A stretch of DNA of 7,890 nt from Oscillospiraceae bacterium (GCA_016295545.1 JAEDLA010000062.1:1-7890); one strand, 5' to 3'; shown: positions 1 to 6,809, numbered from the stretch's first letter. Made by a program: numbers and translations. Notes: generated by a model from the sequence alone, not told the origin.

Positions 1-33
1 GCCGGAGAATACGCACTTCTCCGGCTTTTTTTA
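1..33 (+). terminator. Intrinsic terminator at left edge
   Basis: Bases 1-9 pair with 17-25 (stem core GCCGGAGA/TCTCCGGC, 9 bp, 7-nt loop). The stem is followed by seven T and then ATTTT, a classic plus-strand terminator for a gene entering from the left, outside the window. The T-run overlaps the stop codon of the minus-strand gene that ends at 31. Read on the minus strand the same hairpin lies just past that stop, so it may serve both converging transcripts. Any U-run for the minus direction would lie left of base 1 and cannot be seen, and the stem could also extend beyond the window. Confidence 0.85.
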
Positions 34-984
34 TTTTGTATTATGAATATCCCAGCGGAAATTCACTAATTTCAGAGCCTTGTTGTTGTCCAGCATATTG
101 TTGTTCTCAATAGTCGAAAGGTCAAGATATCTGTAATTAGTCTTTTCCTCCTTGTTGCCGAACTTGTTCAGAATTTTGGATATAGCACCCTTGCCTGCAC
201 TTTTCTGAATAACCGGTCCGAGACGGTGCTTCTCACGCATAAAGGCAATTATATCAGAAGCTGTTATGAGTATCTTATCACAGATGTTGTAAACTCCGGC
301 ATAGGTCATATCATCTGCATTTTTTACAAAGCAGAGGATAAAGTCCACAAGATTGTGAACACAGCAGAACTGAAAACCGTACTGTCCTGTACCGAAAACA
401 AAGCATGACTTATCCTTGGGATCAGTTATTTTCGATGTAAGATTATCCGTAAAATTAAGGGTATATACCTGAGGAATACGGGTTATACAGCATAAAACAT
501 TCTTATAGTTCTTCATTTCCGATACAAGAGCCTTTTCCGACTCAAGCTTCATCTGAGCGTAGTTAGTCACCGGTTTAAGGTCATCGTCCTCACGGATAGG
601 CTCTCGTGTTTTAGGATATGCGTAGACCTGCGCTGTACTGATGAGAACGAATTTCTCAACTCCTGCATCCATAGCATAACGGTAAATGAATCTGTCACAA
701 TTATGGGATATCTTCATTTCCTTTTCTGTAACGATAGGACCAAAGTCATTATCAACTGTACAGCCAGCATGAATAACAATGTTGATTTTATGTTCCTCGA
801 AAATTTCTGCAAACTTATTTTTATCCGTCACTGATGCCTCTATAAAGCTGTAATTCTTTTTTCCCTCGTTGTAGTGCCCCTGAACAGCGTCAGCTGCAAG
901 AACAATGTTGCCTTTTTTCAGCAGTCCGGAGCAAATATGCTGACCAATAAGGCCGCAGCCGCCGATTACAAGAACTGTATTCAT
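31..984 (-). CDS. NAD-dependent epimerase/dehydratase family protein (extended SDR)
   Basis: This 317-residue protein belongs to the extended short-chain dehydrogenase/reductase fold used by nucleotide-sugar epimerases and dehydratases. It has an N-terminal Rossmann dinucleotide motif GGCGLIG (residues 8-14), the strand IHAG (71-74), an ISTAQVY segment (115-121) where the catalytic Ser/Thr lies, and the YxxxK pair as YAQMK (142-146). VHNLVDFI (209-216) and a YNICD turn (232-236) match the family's substrate-side regions. The fold and catalytic residues are seen; the substrate is not, so no specific sugar is assigned. The C-terminal 50 residues are lysine- and asparagine-rich and less typical. 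The ATG at 984 has AAAGGAGC at good spacing, and a separate promoter precedes it at about 1020-1048, so it is probably monocistronic. It is distinct from the GalE encoded at 5796-6809. Confidence 0.88.
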   Translation of the reverse strand: MNTVLVIGGCGLIGQHICSGLLKKGNIVLAADAVQGHYNEGKKNYSFIEASVTDKNKFAEIFEEHKINIVIHAGCTVDNDFGPIVTEKEMKISHNCDRFIYRYAMDAGVEKFVLISTAQVYAYPKTREPIREDDDLKPVTNYAQMKLESEKALVSEMKNYKNVLCCITRIPQVYTLNFTDNLTSKITDPKDKSCFVFGTGQYGFQFCCVHNLVDFILCFVKNADDMTYAGVYNICDKILITASDIIAFMREKHRLGPVIQKSAGKGAISKILNKFGNKEEKTNYRYLDLSTIENNNMLDNNKALKLVNFRWDIHNTK

Positions 985-1019
985 AATTATAGCTCCTTTA
1001 CCAATTACTTATATAATAA

Positions 1020-1048
1020 AATATACCACATATATTATTGTATTTCAT
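1020..1048 (-). promoter_or_regulatory. Promoter of the epimerase-family gene
   Basis: Read on the minus strand, ATGAAA (1043-1048, 4/6 to the -35 consensus) lies 17 nt before TATATT (1020-1025, 5/6 to the -10). TGG directly precedes the -10, giving an extended -10 element. The predicted start of transcription is about 1013, roughly 30 nt before the ATG at 984. This suggests the gene is transcribed independently of the solute-binding protein gene upstream. The surrounding AT-richness makes chance matches possible. Confidence 0.45.
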
Positions 1049-1066
1049 TTATCCCCAAAATGCAGT

Positions 1067-2482
1067 TTATTCATCTTTTTCTTCCGTATCGTCAGGACAT
1101 TCCCCTGCATTTACCTCACTGATATACTCATCAACAACAGACGAAATGGAATCGTATGTTTCATTCCACTGAGTTCCCCTTGCTGAATTTCTCAGATTGT
1201 TGTCAAGAAGCTCACCGCAGTCTGAGGAAACTCCCCTTGAATAATCTATAACAGGATTTGCGTCAGCAAGCTCCTGCATACTCTCCTTCATTTTCATCAT
1301 TTCCTCAGTCCAGCCGTAGTCATCAGTCATTTGCTGGTCCCCCATAGAATGAAGCTCATCATTGAGTAGAACATATCTCTTGCAGTCCAGATACTTTGCA
1401 ACGCCCTCAGGATTCTGACCGCCCTTAACCATGACATAGGCCTCCAGTCCGGTGGGGATATAGTATTCGTCAGCCTCCGGATCCTTAGGCATTGGAACGA
1501 AGAAAGCGTCCTCTCCGAAGGTTGCTTTCCACTGGTCAGGAGAAGAATAGAACTTATAAAGGCCGCAGGGATAGAAAATACTCTTGCCCTCTCCGATATA
1601 TTCCGGCTTTTCTGTCCAGCCGTAATCGCCTACACCAATAGCGATGCAGTCATTATCATAGAGGTCATACAGCAGATTCTGAACACGCTCCATGCTGTAG
1701 TCACCCAGATTATTAACAAGCTTTCCGTCCTCCATGCCAATAGGCGGAACTCCTGTAGTGTTCATAAGACCAAACTCAAAGAACCAGCCGTCAAGTCCGT
1801 AACGCTGATTATCAGTGTCAACAAATGTTTCAAGCATACTCTGAAAAGCGTCCCAGTCCCATTCTCCACGCTCATAAAGGTCGGCAGGATCTTCCAGACC
1901 GGCTTCCTTAATTGTCTTGCGGTTGTAGATCACAGCGCACTGGTCACCGGTAGCACGGATAATAGCAAGATAATGCTGATTATTCCACATTGCCCCGTCA
2001 TTGACCTCCTGAACGTCCTCCCAGAGCGGCGAGCTGAAATCGATATATTTATCCACAGGCTCAAAGATTCCACGAACAGCACCTTTTGGAAAAGCGTCAA
2101 GATTTCCGGCATAGAAAAAGTCAACACCGTCGCCGCTGTTTATGGACTCAGCTAATTTTTCATAGCGGTTTTCGTATGTAACCTGATGAAATTCGATTTT
2201 TCCGCCATAGCGTTCCTGAAATACAGCAAGGTCGATAGGAACGTTTTTACCGGTGCTGTCGGGATTGATATCCCAGTCAGACAGCCACTTTACTGTCTTA
2301 TTTTCAAGTTCACCGGTAAGAAGCTCTTCATTTTCAGCAATTGATTTAATTTTCTCACGCACTTCAGGAGCAAGGTCTCTGAGGTGCTTTTTAGAATCTG
2401 TTTCTTTTTTGCCGCAGGCGAACATTGAGAGGGAAAATGCCGTCAGCAAAATCGCAGAAACGAAAGTTCTGGCGTTTTTCAT
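1067..2482 (-). CDS. Extracellular solute-binding lipoprotein, sugar ABC transporter family 1 type
   Basis: This 471-residue secreted lipoprotein resembles the substrate-binding subunits of carbohydrate ABC importers. The N-terminus has a short basic start, a hydrophobic stretch (about 7-21) and Cys23 in the context MFAC, a loose lipobox, followed by a Lys/Glu/Asp-rich tether; this implies export and anchoring to the outer face of the membrane. Family-type features include DFFYAGNLDAF (121-131), FEPVDKYID (140-148), VIYNRKTIKEAGLEDP (184-199) and GEWDWDAF (206-213). The protein is acidic and ends in an Asp/Glu-rich tail (DDTEEKDE). The ATG at 2482 has AAGGAGT about 7 nt upstream. No permease or ATPase gene is adjacent, so it is an orphan in this window; it may share permeases encoded elsewhere or act in sensing. 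The ligand cannot be read from the sequence. Confidence 0.87.
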   Translation of the reverse strand: MKNARTFVSAILLTAFSLSMFACGKKETDSKKHLRDLAPEVREKIKSIAENEELLTGELENKTVKWLSDWDINPDSTGKNVPIDLAVFQERYGGKIEFHQVTYENRYEKLAESINSGDGVDFFYAGNLDAFPKGAVRGIFEPVDKYIDFSSPLWEDVQEVNDGAMWNNQHYLAIIRATGDQCAVIYNRKTIKEAGLEDPADLYERGEWDWDAFQSMLETFVDTDNQRYGLDGWFFEFGLMNTTGVPPIGMEDGKLVNNLGDYSMERVQNLLYDLYDNDCIAIGVGDYGWTEKPEYIGEGKSIFYPCGLYKFYSSPDQWKATFGEDAFFVPMPKDPEADEYYIPTGLEAYVMVKGGQNPEGVAKYLDCKRYVLLNDELHSMGDQQMTDDYGWTEEMMKMKESMQELADANPVIDYSRGVSSDCGELLDNNLRNSARGTQWNETYDSISSVVDEYISEVNAGECPDDTEEKDE

Positions 2483-2553
2483 TTATAACTCCTTTTTGAT
2501 ACCGCTGTTCCAAAATAAAATCAGAGCAGTTCATGCCTATGATACTTACTTAT

Positions 2554-2583
2554 ATTATAACACTTTTGTTAATGAATTGTCAA
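2554..2583 (-). promoter_or_regulatory. Consensus sigma-A promoter of the solute-binding lipoprotein gene
   Basis: On the minus strand a perfect TTGACA (2578-2583) and a perfect TATAAT (2554-2559) are separated by 18 nt. TGT immediately upstream of the -10 adds an extended -10 element. Transcription would start near 2547, leaving a leader of about 65 nt before the ATG at 2482. This is the best promoter in the window and predicts strong basal expression unless repressed. No clear operator palindrome or catabolite-control site was recognised beside it. Confidence 0.85.
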
Positions 2584-2626
2584 TACGCTTTTTCACTGAA
2601 ATCAATTTTTATCTGTACGAATTATT

Positions 2627-2790
2627 AAGGGGACGCTGCTCCCAACGGTCGCCCGTACCCTCTGTCACTTCGTGACATCTCCCTACACTGTAGGGAGTCA
2701 CCCTTAAAATCCCCTGCCAAAGGGACATTGTCCCTTTGGAATCCCACATCTCATCTTTATATCCCCCATAAAGGGGGATATAAAGATGAG
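2627..2790. repeat. Composite palindromic intergenic repeat element (REP/MITE-like)
   Basis: About 160 bases of non-coding DNA carry four tandem hairpins. TGTCAC/GTGACA spans 2663-2677 (6 bp). CTCCCTACA/TGTAGGGAG spans 2679-2697. CCAAAGGGACA/TGTCCCTTTGG spans 2717-2739, with 11-bp arms and one central base. The fourth spans 2750-2790, a perfect 18-bp stem with the loop ATAAA. Such density of perfect palindromes is unlike the rest of the window. From memory, similar sequences with this GTCACTTCGTGAC and CCCTTTGG layout recur in intergenic regions of Ruminococcus and relatives, where they are often mis-annotated as short ORFs; this could not be checked here. No transposase, clear terminal inverted repeats or target duplication was found, so the ends given are approximate. 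Confidence 0.6.
2750..2790. other. Perfect 18-bp stem-loop inside the repeat element
   Basis: Left arm 2750-2767 and right arm 2773-2790 are exact reverse complements around the 5-base loop ATAAA. Both arms contain five C or G next to the loop and ATATAAAGATGA-type outer sequence. There is no T-run on either side, so it does not look like an intrinsic terminator. It lies downstream of the reactivase gene (stop at 2876) and upstream of the lipoprotein promoter, where it could stabilise the 3' end of the metF transcript against exonucleases. That role is inferred. Confidence 0.7.
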
Positions 2791-2875
2791 GAGAAGCCGA
2801 AGAAACATTGTTCATTTGGCAAGGAGTTAAGAAGATAACGCCACCTAATGATAACGAAAAGCAAAAATTGATTAG

Positions 2876-3547
2876 TTATTTTGCTGAACATCTGCCGGAA
2901 GTTCCTCTGAATGCACAGCTTTCACGCATATTACATACCGCACATCCGCCTTTTGTTCGGTTTACGGGGGTATGGGAGATGCCGATTACAGCCGTTACCG
3001 ATTTTGAGGGAATCAGCAGGCTGTCCTCTGTAACAGTAAGTCCGATACGCCGCATTGCATTCAGGTAAAGCAAAATATCCCTTTGCAGTGACAGCGGAAG
3101 ATCTCCATAGCCGGGACTGTATCTCCACGTCCGATATGGAGCGCTGATTCCGGAAAAAATCTCCTCCTCCGCCCTGTCACAGACCTGTTCGATAGCCGCA
3201 CTGCAAATACAGTCAACTGCCAGTGACTCAGCCATGCTGCTGACAGCAGAACGGCGAATGAGCAAATCAGCCTCAGAGGTAAGTGTAGCCGCCAGTATAA
3301 CTGCTCCCGTACAGCCGCTGAGGTGATTTTTTATATCATTTCCCGTAAGAGGCACTGGCATTCCGGCAGGCAGAACGCCGTTTTCATCAAAACTGAGGGT
3401 AGTCTCACGATACACATATCTTGGCGAAATACTGTTGCGTACAAGCTCCTCTGCCCAGTCAAGGAGCTCCTGAACCTGCCTGTCGGGAACGCCTTTTACG
3501 CCCATATAACGGGCTGCTTCGGACTTGTCTATGGGATTAAGCTTCAC
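2876..3547 (-). CDS. Stand-alone methionine synthase (B12-dependent) reactivation-domain protein
   Basis: This protein resembles the C-terminal AdoMet-binding activation domain of cobalamin-dependent MetH, here as a separate polypeptide of about 223 residues. The domain remethylates oxidised cob(II)alamin using AdoMet and an electron donor. Numbered from the GTG start, the AdoMet-binding signature RYSPGY is at 142-147 and the second hallmark PSKSVTAVIG at 180-189. The C-terminus carries a cysteine cluster (CAVC at 202-205, Cys211, Cys220) that could bind a metal or Fe-S centre; that is inference. It overlaps the end of metF by 11 bases, indicating translational coupling and a joint role in methyl supply to methionine. 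GTG at 3547 is preferred because GGAG lies 6 nt upstream. A TTG at 3559 would add four residues (227 in all) but has poor spacing to its nearest GGAG. MetH itself is not in the window. Confidence 0.87.
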   Translation of the reverse strand: MKLNPIDKSEAARYMGVKGVPDRQVQELLDWAEELVRNSISPRYVYRETTLSFDENGVLPAGMPVPLTGNDIKNHLSGCTGAVILAATLTSEADLLIRRSAVSSMAESLAVDCICSAAIEQVCDRAEEEIFSGISAPYRTWRYSPGYGDLPLSLQRDILLYLNAMRRIGLTVTEDSLLIPSKSVTAVIGISHTPVNRTKGGCAVCNMRESCAFRGTSGRCSAK

Positions 3548-4412
3548 GTTCTGCTCCAATCACTCCGGAAACAGCCTCGCTGATTTTTCTTGCAACATAG
3601 GCGTTATTCATGGTGTAGAGGTGGATTCCGTCCACTCCGCTTGCCACAAGGTCAACTATCTGATTGACAGCGTAGGCGATACCGGCATCTCTCAGTGCCT
3701 GCGGATTATTTTCATATTTCTGCATCATCTTAACGAATTTATTCGGCAGACTTGCACCGCACATAGTTACCATTCGCTCAATCTGATTTTTATTTACAAC
3801 AGGCATAATTCCGGCTTCAATAGGAACATTGATACCGGCAATCTCAGCCATTTCACGGAATTTGAAAAATGCTTCGTTATCAAAGAAAAGCTGACTTATA
3901 AGGTGGTCTGCACCGGCTTCAACCTTGATTTTCAGGTTTCTGATGTCCTCCACCATAGATTCTGCCTCAAAGTGACATTCCGGATAGCAGGCACCGGCAA
4001 TGTCAAAATCACCCTTTTCTTTTATAAAGGAAATCAGGTCACTTGCATGGGAAAAGTCGTTTTTCGGCTCTATATCAGGGTTTTTATCTCCTCTGAGAGC
4101 AAGGATATTTTCAATTCCCCTCGACTTTATTTCCTCAATAGTCGAAGTTATCTCCTCTTTCGTGTAATTAATGCAGGGCAGGTGAATCATGGGCGTTATC
4201 CCGTACTCGTCCTTGATTTTAGACGCAATTTCACAGGCAAGACCTCCGTTGCCGCTGCCGCCTGCACTGAATGTAACACTGATAAAATCGGGAGAAAGCC
4301 CTTTCAGCTCCTCCAAAGTATTATAAATCGTCTGTATTGAACTTGTTTTCTTCGGTGGGAAAATTTCAAAGGAAAAGACTGTTTTTTTATTGAATATTTC
4401 ACGAATTTTCAT
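3537..4412 (-). CDS. metF: Methylenetetrahydrofolate reductase
   Basis: This 291-residue FAD-dependent enzyme interconverts 5,10-methylenetetrahydrofolate and 5-methyltetrahydrofolate, the methyl donor for methionine synthase. It acts in the cytoplasm as a single-domain TIM barrel of normal bacterial MetF length. Visible motifs are FSFEIFPPK (13-21, with the catalytic-type Glu16), VTFSAGGSG (46-54), ALRGD (105-109, with the flavin-site Asp109), YPECH (143-147), QLFFD (174-178, with the folate-site Gln174) and GIMPV (201-205). The ATG at 4412 has CAGGAG about 7 nt upstream. The gene overlaps the MetH reactivation-domain gene by 11 bases and is the first gene of that two-gene unit. The 135-base upstream gap holds a weak promoter candidate. 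No SAM riboswitch or T-box was recognisable in it. Confidence 0.96.
   Translation of the reverse strand: MKIREIFNKKTVFSFEIFPPKKTSSIQTIYNTLEELKGLSPDFISVTFSAGGSGNGGLACEIASKIKDEYGITPMIHLPCINYTKEEITSTIEEIKSRGIENILALRGDKNPDIEPKNDFSHASDLISFIKEKGDFDIAGACYPECHFEAESMVEDIRNLKIKVEAGADHLISQLFFDNEAFFKFREMAEIAGINVPIEAGIMPVVNKNQIERMVTMCGASLPNKFVKMMQKYENNPQALRDAGIAYAVNQIVDLVASGVDGIHLYTMNNAYVARKISEAVSGVIGAEREA
3554..3559 (-). promoter_or_regulatory. Ribosome binding site deciding the reactivase start
   Basis: Reading the minus strand, TTGGAG lies 6 nt before GTG (3545-3547), inside the end of metF. Its first three bases are the TTG that could otherwise be taken as the start codon. The spacing supports GTG at 3547 and coupling of the reactivase to metF translation. 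Confidence 0.55.
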
Positions 4413-4468
4413 ATTGCAACTCCTGTTCTGAAGTATGTGAGAGGGGTGACCGTTGTGAGTGGCGTTAC

Positions 4469-4497
4469 ATTAAAAGCACCATAGAAGTTAGTAAAAA
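4469..4497 (-). promoter_or_regulatory. Weak candidate promoter for metF
   Basis: On the minus strand TTTTTA (4492-4497, 3/6 to the -35) is 17 nt from TTTAAT (4469-4474, 5/6 to the -10), giving a leader of about 50 nt before metF. The -35 match is poor and the region is AT-rich, so this is tentative. The alternative is read-through from ung, because no convincing terminator is seen in 4413-4547. Confidence 0.3.
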
Positions 4498-4547
4498 AAT
4501 TATTATTTGTTCACTTGTGGTTTCGCCGACATATATATTTTTTGGAA

Positions 4548-5219
4548 TTAATATATTGCCCAGTCAATAGGCTCAACGCCTCTGGAAGTCAGAAACTCAT
4601 TAGCCTGAGAAAAATGCCGACAGCCGAAAAATCCATTATATGCCGACAGCGGACTTGGGTGAGCGGCTTTAAGTACAAGATGCTGAGGATTTGATATAAG
4701 GCTTGCCTTAGCCTTAGCATCAGCTCCCCAAAGCATAAATACCATTGGCTTTTCACGTAGATTAAGCAGCTTTATCACGTTACTTGTAAACTCCTCCCAG
4801 CCTATGCCATGATGACTTCTTGCCTGATTTGCCCTGACTGTCAAAACTGAATTGAGAAGCAGAACACCGTTAGCCGCCCAGTTGGTAAGTTCTCCATGCT
4901 TTCCTGTATTGTCAATACCTACGTCAGATTTTATTTCCTTAAAAATGTTGACGAGAGACGGCGGTGGAGCAACTCCCTTTCTGACAGAAAAGCTCAGTCC
5001 ATGAGCCTGCCCCTCTCCATGATAGGGATCCTGCCCGATAATAACGCACTTCACGTCACTGTAGGAAGTCAGCTTCAGGGCATTGAAAATATCGTACATT
5101 CCCGGAAATATCCTCTGTGTGTTGTATTCTCTTATAAGTATCTGCCGAAGCCGCAGATAGTAGTCCTTTTTAAACTCGTCCTTAAGCAATTCGTCCCACT
5201 CATTGTGAAACTCTACCAT
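4548..5219 (-). CDS. ung: Uracil-DNA glycosylase, family 1
   Basis: This 223-residue enzyme excises uracil from DNA, whether from cytosine deamination or dUMP misincorporation, and starts base-excision repair. All family-1 motifs are present. GQDPYH is at 62-67, with the catalytic water-activating Asp64. GLSFSV is at 74-79 and LLNSVLTV at 121-128, with Asn123 as the uracil-recognising residue. HPSPLS is at 187-192, with His187 and the DNA-intercalating loop. Asp64 and His187 fall at the same numbers as in the E. coli enzyme. The length is normal and nothing is missing. The ATG at 5219 has AAAGGAG upstream. It lies 78 bases after the DUF2500-like gene, with no clear terminator or strong promoter between, so it may be the last gene of a galE-led transcript; that is inference. 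Confidence 0.97.
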   Translation of the reverse strand: MVEFHNEWDELLKDEFKKDYYLRLRQILIREYNTQRIFPGMYDIFNALKLTSYSDVKCVIIGQDPYHGEGQAHGLSFSVRKGVAPPPSLVNIFKEIKSDVGIDNTGKHGELTNWAANGVLLLNSVLTVRANQARSHHGIGWEEFTSNVIKLLNLREKPMVFMLWGADAKAKASLISNPQHLVLKAAHPSPLSAYNGFFGCRHFSQANEFLTSRGVEPIDWAIY

Positions 5220-5297
5220 ATCTGCACTCCTTTCAGGACTTCATAATATAGCTGGAATTACTGTATCAGAATTCCGGCAGGATTTATAAAAGTCTCC

Positions 5298-5768
5298 TTA
5301 ATTGTAAACAGTATCCTCGTAATACTTGAATTTTACAAGCTTGTTCAGCTTATATGTAAGTGAACCCTGCTGATTAAAAGGAATTTTTTCATAGGCTTCA
5401 CGGGAGCATTCAATTTTGAGCGTTTTGCCCTTTCGTGTGACAAAAACAAGCTCATAATACTCATCGATAAGCTTAGTCTGACCGGTGCTTTCAATTACTC
5501 TCAGGCGATCATCGCTTTTTCTTATCAGTGTAGCCATTTCAACAAGAGGCTCATAGGTTTTGCGCTGAATGTCCTGATTTTTTCTGCCTTTTTGCGATGT
5601 ATTCACATTATTGCTTTGTCTGCCGGATTCAGAATCGTCCTGTTCTTCAAGAAAATAGGACATGAGCTTCATAAACGGACTTTTTCCGGCAAAAAGAATT
5701 ATCACAACAAGCAGAACAACAGCAATTCCGCAAAGTAAAATCAGCAGATTTTTCATCTGGTCGGTCAT
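5298..5768 (-). CDS. Single-pass membrane protein, DUF2500-like
   Basis: This 156-residue protein is of unknown function. It has one N-terminal transmembrane helix (about 7-27, very Leu/Val/Ile-rich), then a polar, Gln/Asn/Ser-rich linker (about 41-70) likely to be disordered, and a C-terminal beta-rich domain (about 75-150). The pattern YELVFVTRKGKTLKIECSR (105-123), a YEKIPFNQQGSLTYK segment (126-140) and a final VKFKYY resembles the DUF2500 fold, whose members have one membrane helix and a YxxL...GxLTY signature. The assignment is by eye and moderate. The mature domain has no cysteine pair or catalytic motif that I recognise. It starts 27 bases after galE stops, with AGAGGA before the ATG at 5768, so it is probably co-transcribed with galE; a role in envelope glycan work would be speculation. 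A second ATG four codons in is possible. Confidence 0.75.
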   Translation of the reverse strand: MTDQMKNLLILLCGIAVVLLVVIILFAGKSPFMKLMSYFLEEQDDSESGRQSNNVNTSQKGRKNQDIQRKTYEPLVEMATLIRKSDDRLRVIESTGQTKLIDEYYELVFVTRKGKTLKIECSREAYEKIPFNQQGSLTYKLNKLVKFKYYEDTVYN

Positions 5769-5795
5769 TTTAATGTTCCTCTCTTTTTATTTCTT

Positions 5796-6809
5796 TTACT
5801 TTATTCCGTCCGGATTATTCTTTGTAAAGTTCCAGCTGTCGGCGCACATCTGATTAATGTCAGCCTTTGCCTGCCAGTTGAAAAGTCTTGCAGCCTTTGA
5901 TGCATCTGCAAATGAAGTAGCAATATCTCCTGCACGTCTTGGAGCAATTTTACGTGCAATGGGCTTTCCGCAAGCCTTTCCGTAAGCGTCAGCTACCTCC
6001 AGCACGCTTGAACCCTTGCCTGTTCCAAGATTAACTGCTTCAAAGCCGGTGTGTTCAGAAGCATATTTTACAGCATCAACATGACCTCTTGCAAGGTCGC
6101 AGACATGGATATAATCTCTGACACCTGTTCCGTCAGGAGTATCATAATCATCACCGTAAACACTGAGACATTCAAGTTTTCCTATGGCAACCTGTGCGAT
6201 ATATGGCACAAGATTATTGGGGATTCCGTTGGGATCCTCGCCGATAAGTCCGCTGCTGTGTGCCCCGATAGGATTAAAATATCTCAGAGCAACTGCGCTG
6301 AAAGAATCGTCAGAAACGCAGATATCACGGAGAATCTGCTCAATCATAACCTTTGTATAGCCATAGGGATTCGTTGCAGAGGTCGGCATATCCTCTGTAT
6401 AAGGAGCTTTATTATTCATTCCGTAAACGGTTGCAGAGGAAGAAAATACGATTTTTTTGCAGCCGTATTTTTTCATTGCCTTGATAAGTTCAAGAGTACC
6501 TGTAATGTTATTGGAATAGTACTCAACCGGTATTCTCACGGATTCACCAACAGCTTTAAGACCTGCAAAGTGAATTACAGAATCAATTTCATTTTCCTCA
6601 AATATTTTACAGCAGCTGTCGAAATCGCAGATATCTGCCTTATAAAACTTTACCTTTTTTCCGGTTATCTTTTCTATTCTGCCGATAGCAGCTTCCTTTG
6701 AATTGCAGAGGTTATCCATAATAACCACATCATAGCCGGAGTTGAGCAGCTCCACGCAGGTATGACTTCCGATAAATCCGGCACCACCGGTAACAAGTAT
6801 TTTATTCAT
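5796..6809 (-). CDS. galE: UDP-glucose 4-epimerase
   Basis: This 337-residue cytoplasmic NAD-dependent enzyme interconverts UDP-glucose and UDP-galactose, serving the Leland (Leloir) pathway of galactose use and the supply of UDP-galactose for surface glycans. The Rossmann motif GGAGFIG is at 8-14, FAGLKAVGES at 81-90 and the serine cluster SSSATVYG at 123-130. The catalytic Tyr149 and Lys153 are in NPYGYTK. RYFNPIGAH (176-184), NNLVPYI (198-204) and the substrate-binding DGTGVRDYIHV segment (226-236) are also present. Length and motif order match GalE closely, so this is more specific than the generic epimerase encoded at 31-984. The ATG at 6809 has GGAGG 8 nt upstream. It leads the minus-strand cluster, with a good promoter at 6915-6943. 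No other gal genes are nearby. Confidence 0.95.
   Translation of the reverse strand: MNKILVTGGAGFIGSHTCVELLNSGYDVVIMDNLCNSKEAAIGRIEKITGKKVKFYKADICDFDSCCKIFEENEIDSVIHFAGLKAVGESVRIPVEYYSNNITGTLELIKAMKKYGCKKIVFSSSATVYGMNNKAPYTEDMPTSATNPYGYTKVMIEQILRDICVSDDSFSAVALRYFNPIGAHSSGLIGEDPNGIPNNLVPYIAQVAIGKLECLSVYGDDYDTPDGTGVRDYIHVCDLARGHVDAVKYASEHTGFEAVNLGTGKGSSVLEVADAYGKACGKPIARKIAPRRAGDIATSFADASKAARLFNWQAKADINQMCADSWNFTKNNPDGIK

Noticed and set aside
2253..2675. Plus-strand ORF of 140 residues opposite the lipoprotein start and its promoter
   Set aside because: It lies antisense to a well-supported gene, covers that gene's consensus promoter, and its residue pattern is the complement of the lipoprotein gene.
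2609..2815. Minus-strand ORF of 68 residues across the palindromic element
   Set aside because: It is a translation of the hairpin repeat. It has no ribosome binding site that I can see and no recognisable domain, and its composition reflects the palindromes. ORFs of this kind are common artefacts of repeat families.
3525..4340. Plus-strand ORF of 271 residues antisense to metF
   Set aside because: MetF on the opposite strand has all family motifs. The antisense frame has no domain and is a shadow of metF codon usage.
4413..4547. Possible SAM or T-box riboswitch upstream of metF
   Set aside because: The gap is only 135 bases, the likely leader is about 50 nt, and no S-box core, T-box sequence or terminator/antiterminator pair was recognisable.
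4490..4547. Possible intrinsic terminator after ung
   Set aside because: Only a weak AT-only pairing precedes the run of seven T (minus strand). There is no GC-containing stem, so it was not called.
5220..5297. Hairpin GGAATT...AATTCC and TATATT upstream of ung as a promoter or terminator
   Set aside because: The stem is short with a bulge and no U-run, and the -10-like box has no acceptable -35, so neither call is safe.
6051..6701. Plus-strand ORF of 216 residues antisense to galE
   Set aside because: galE is certain on the minus strand, and the antisense product shows no recognisable motif.
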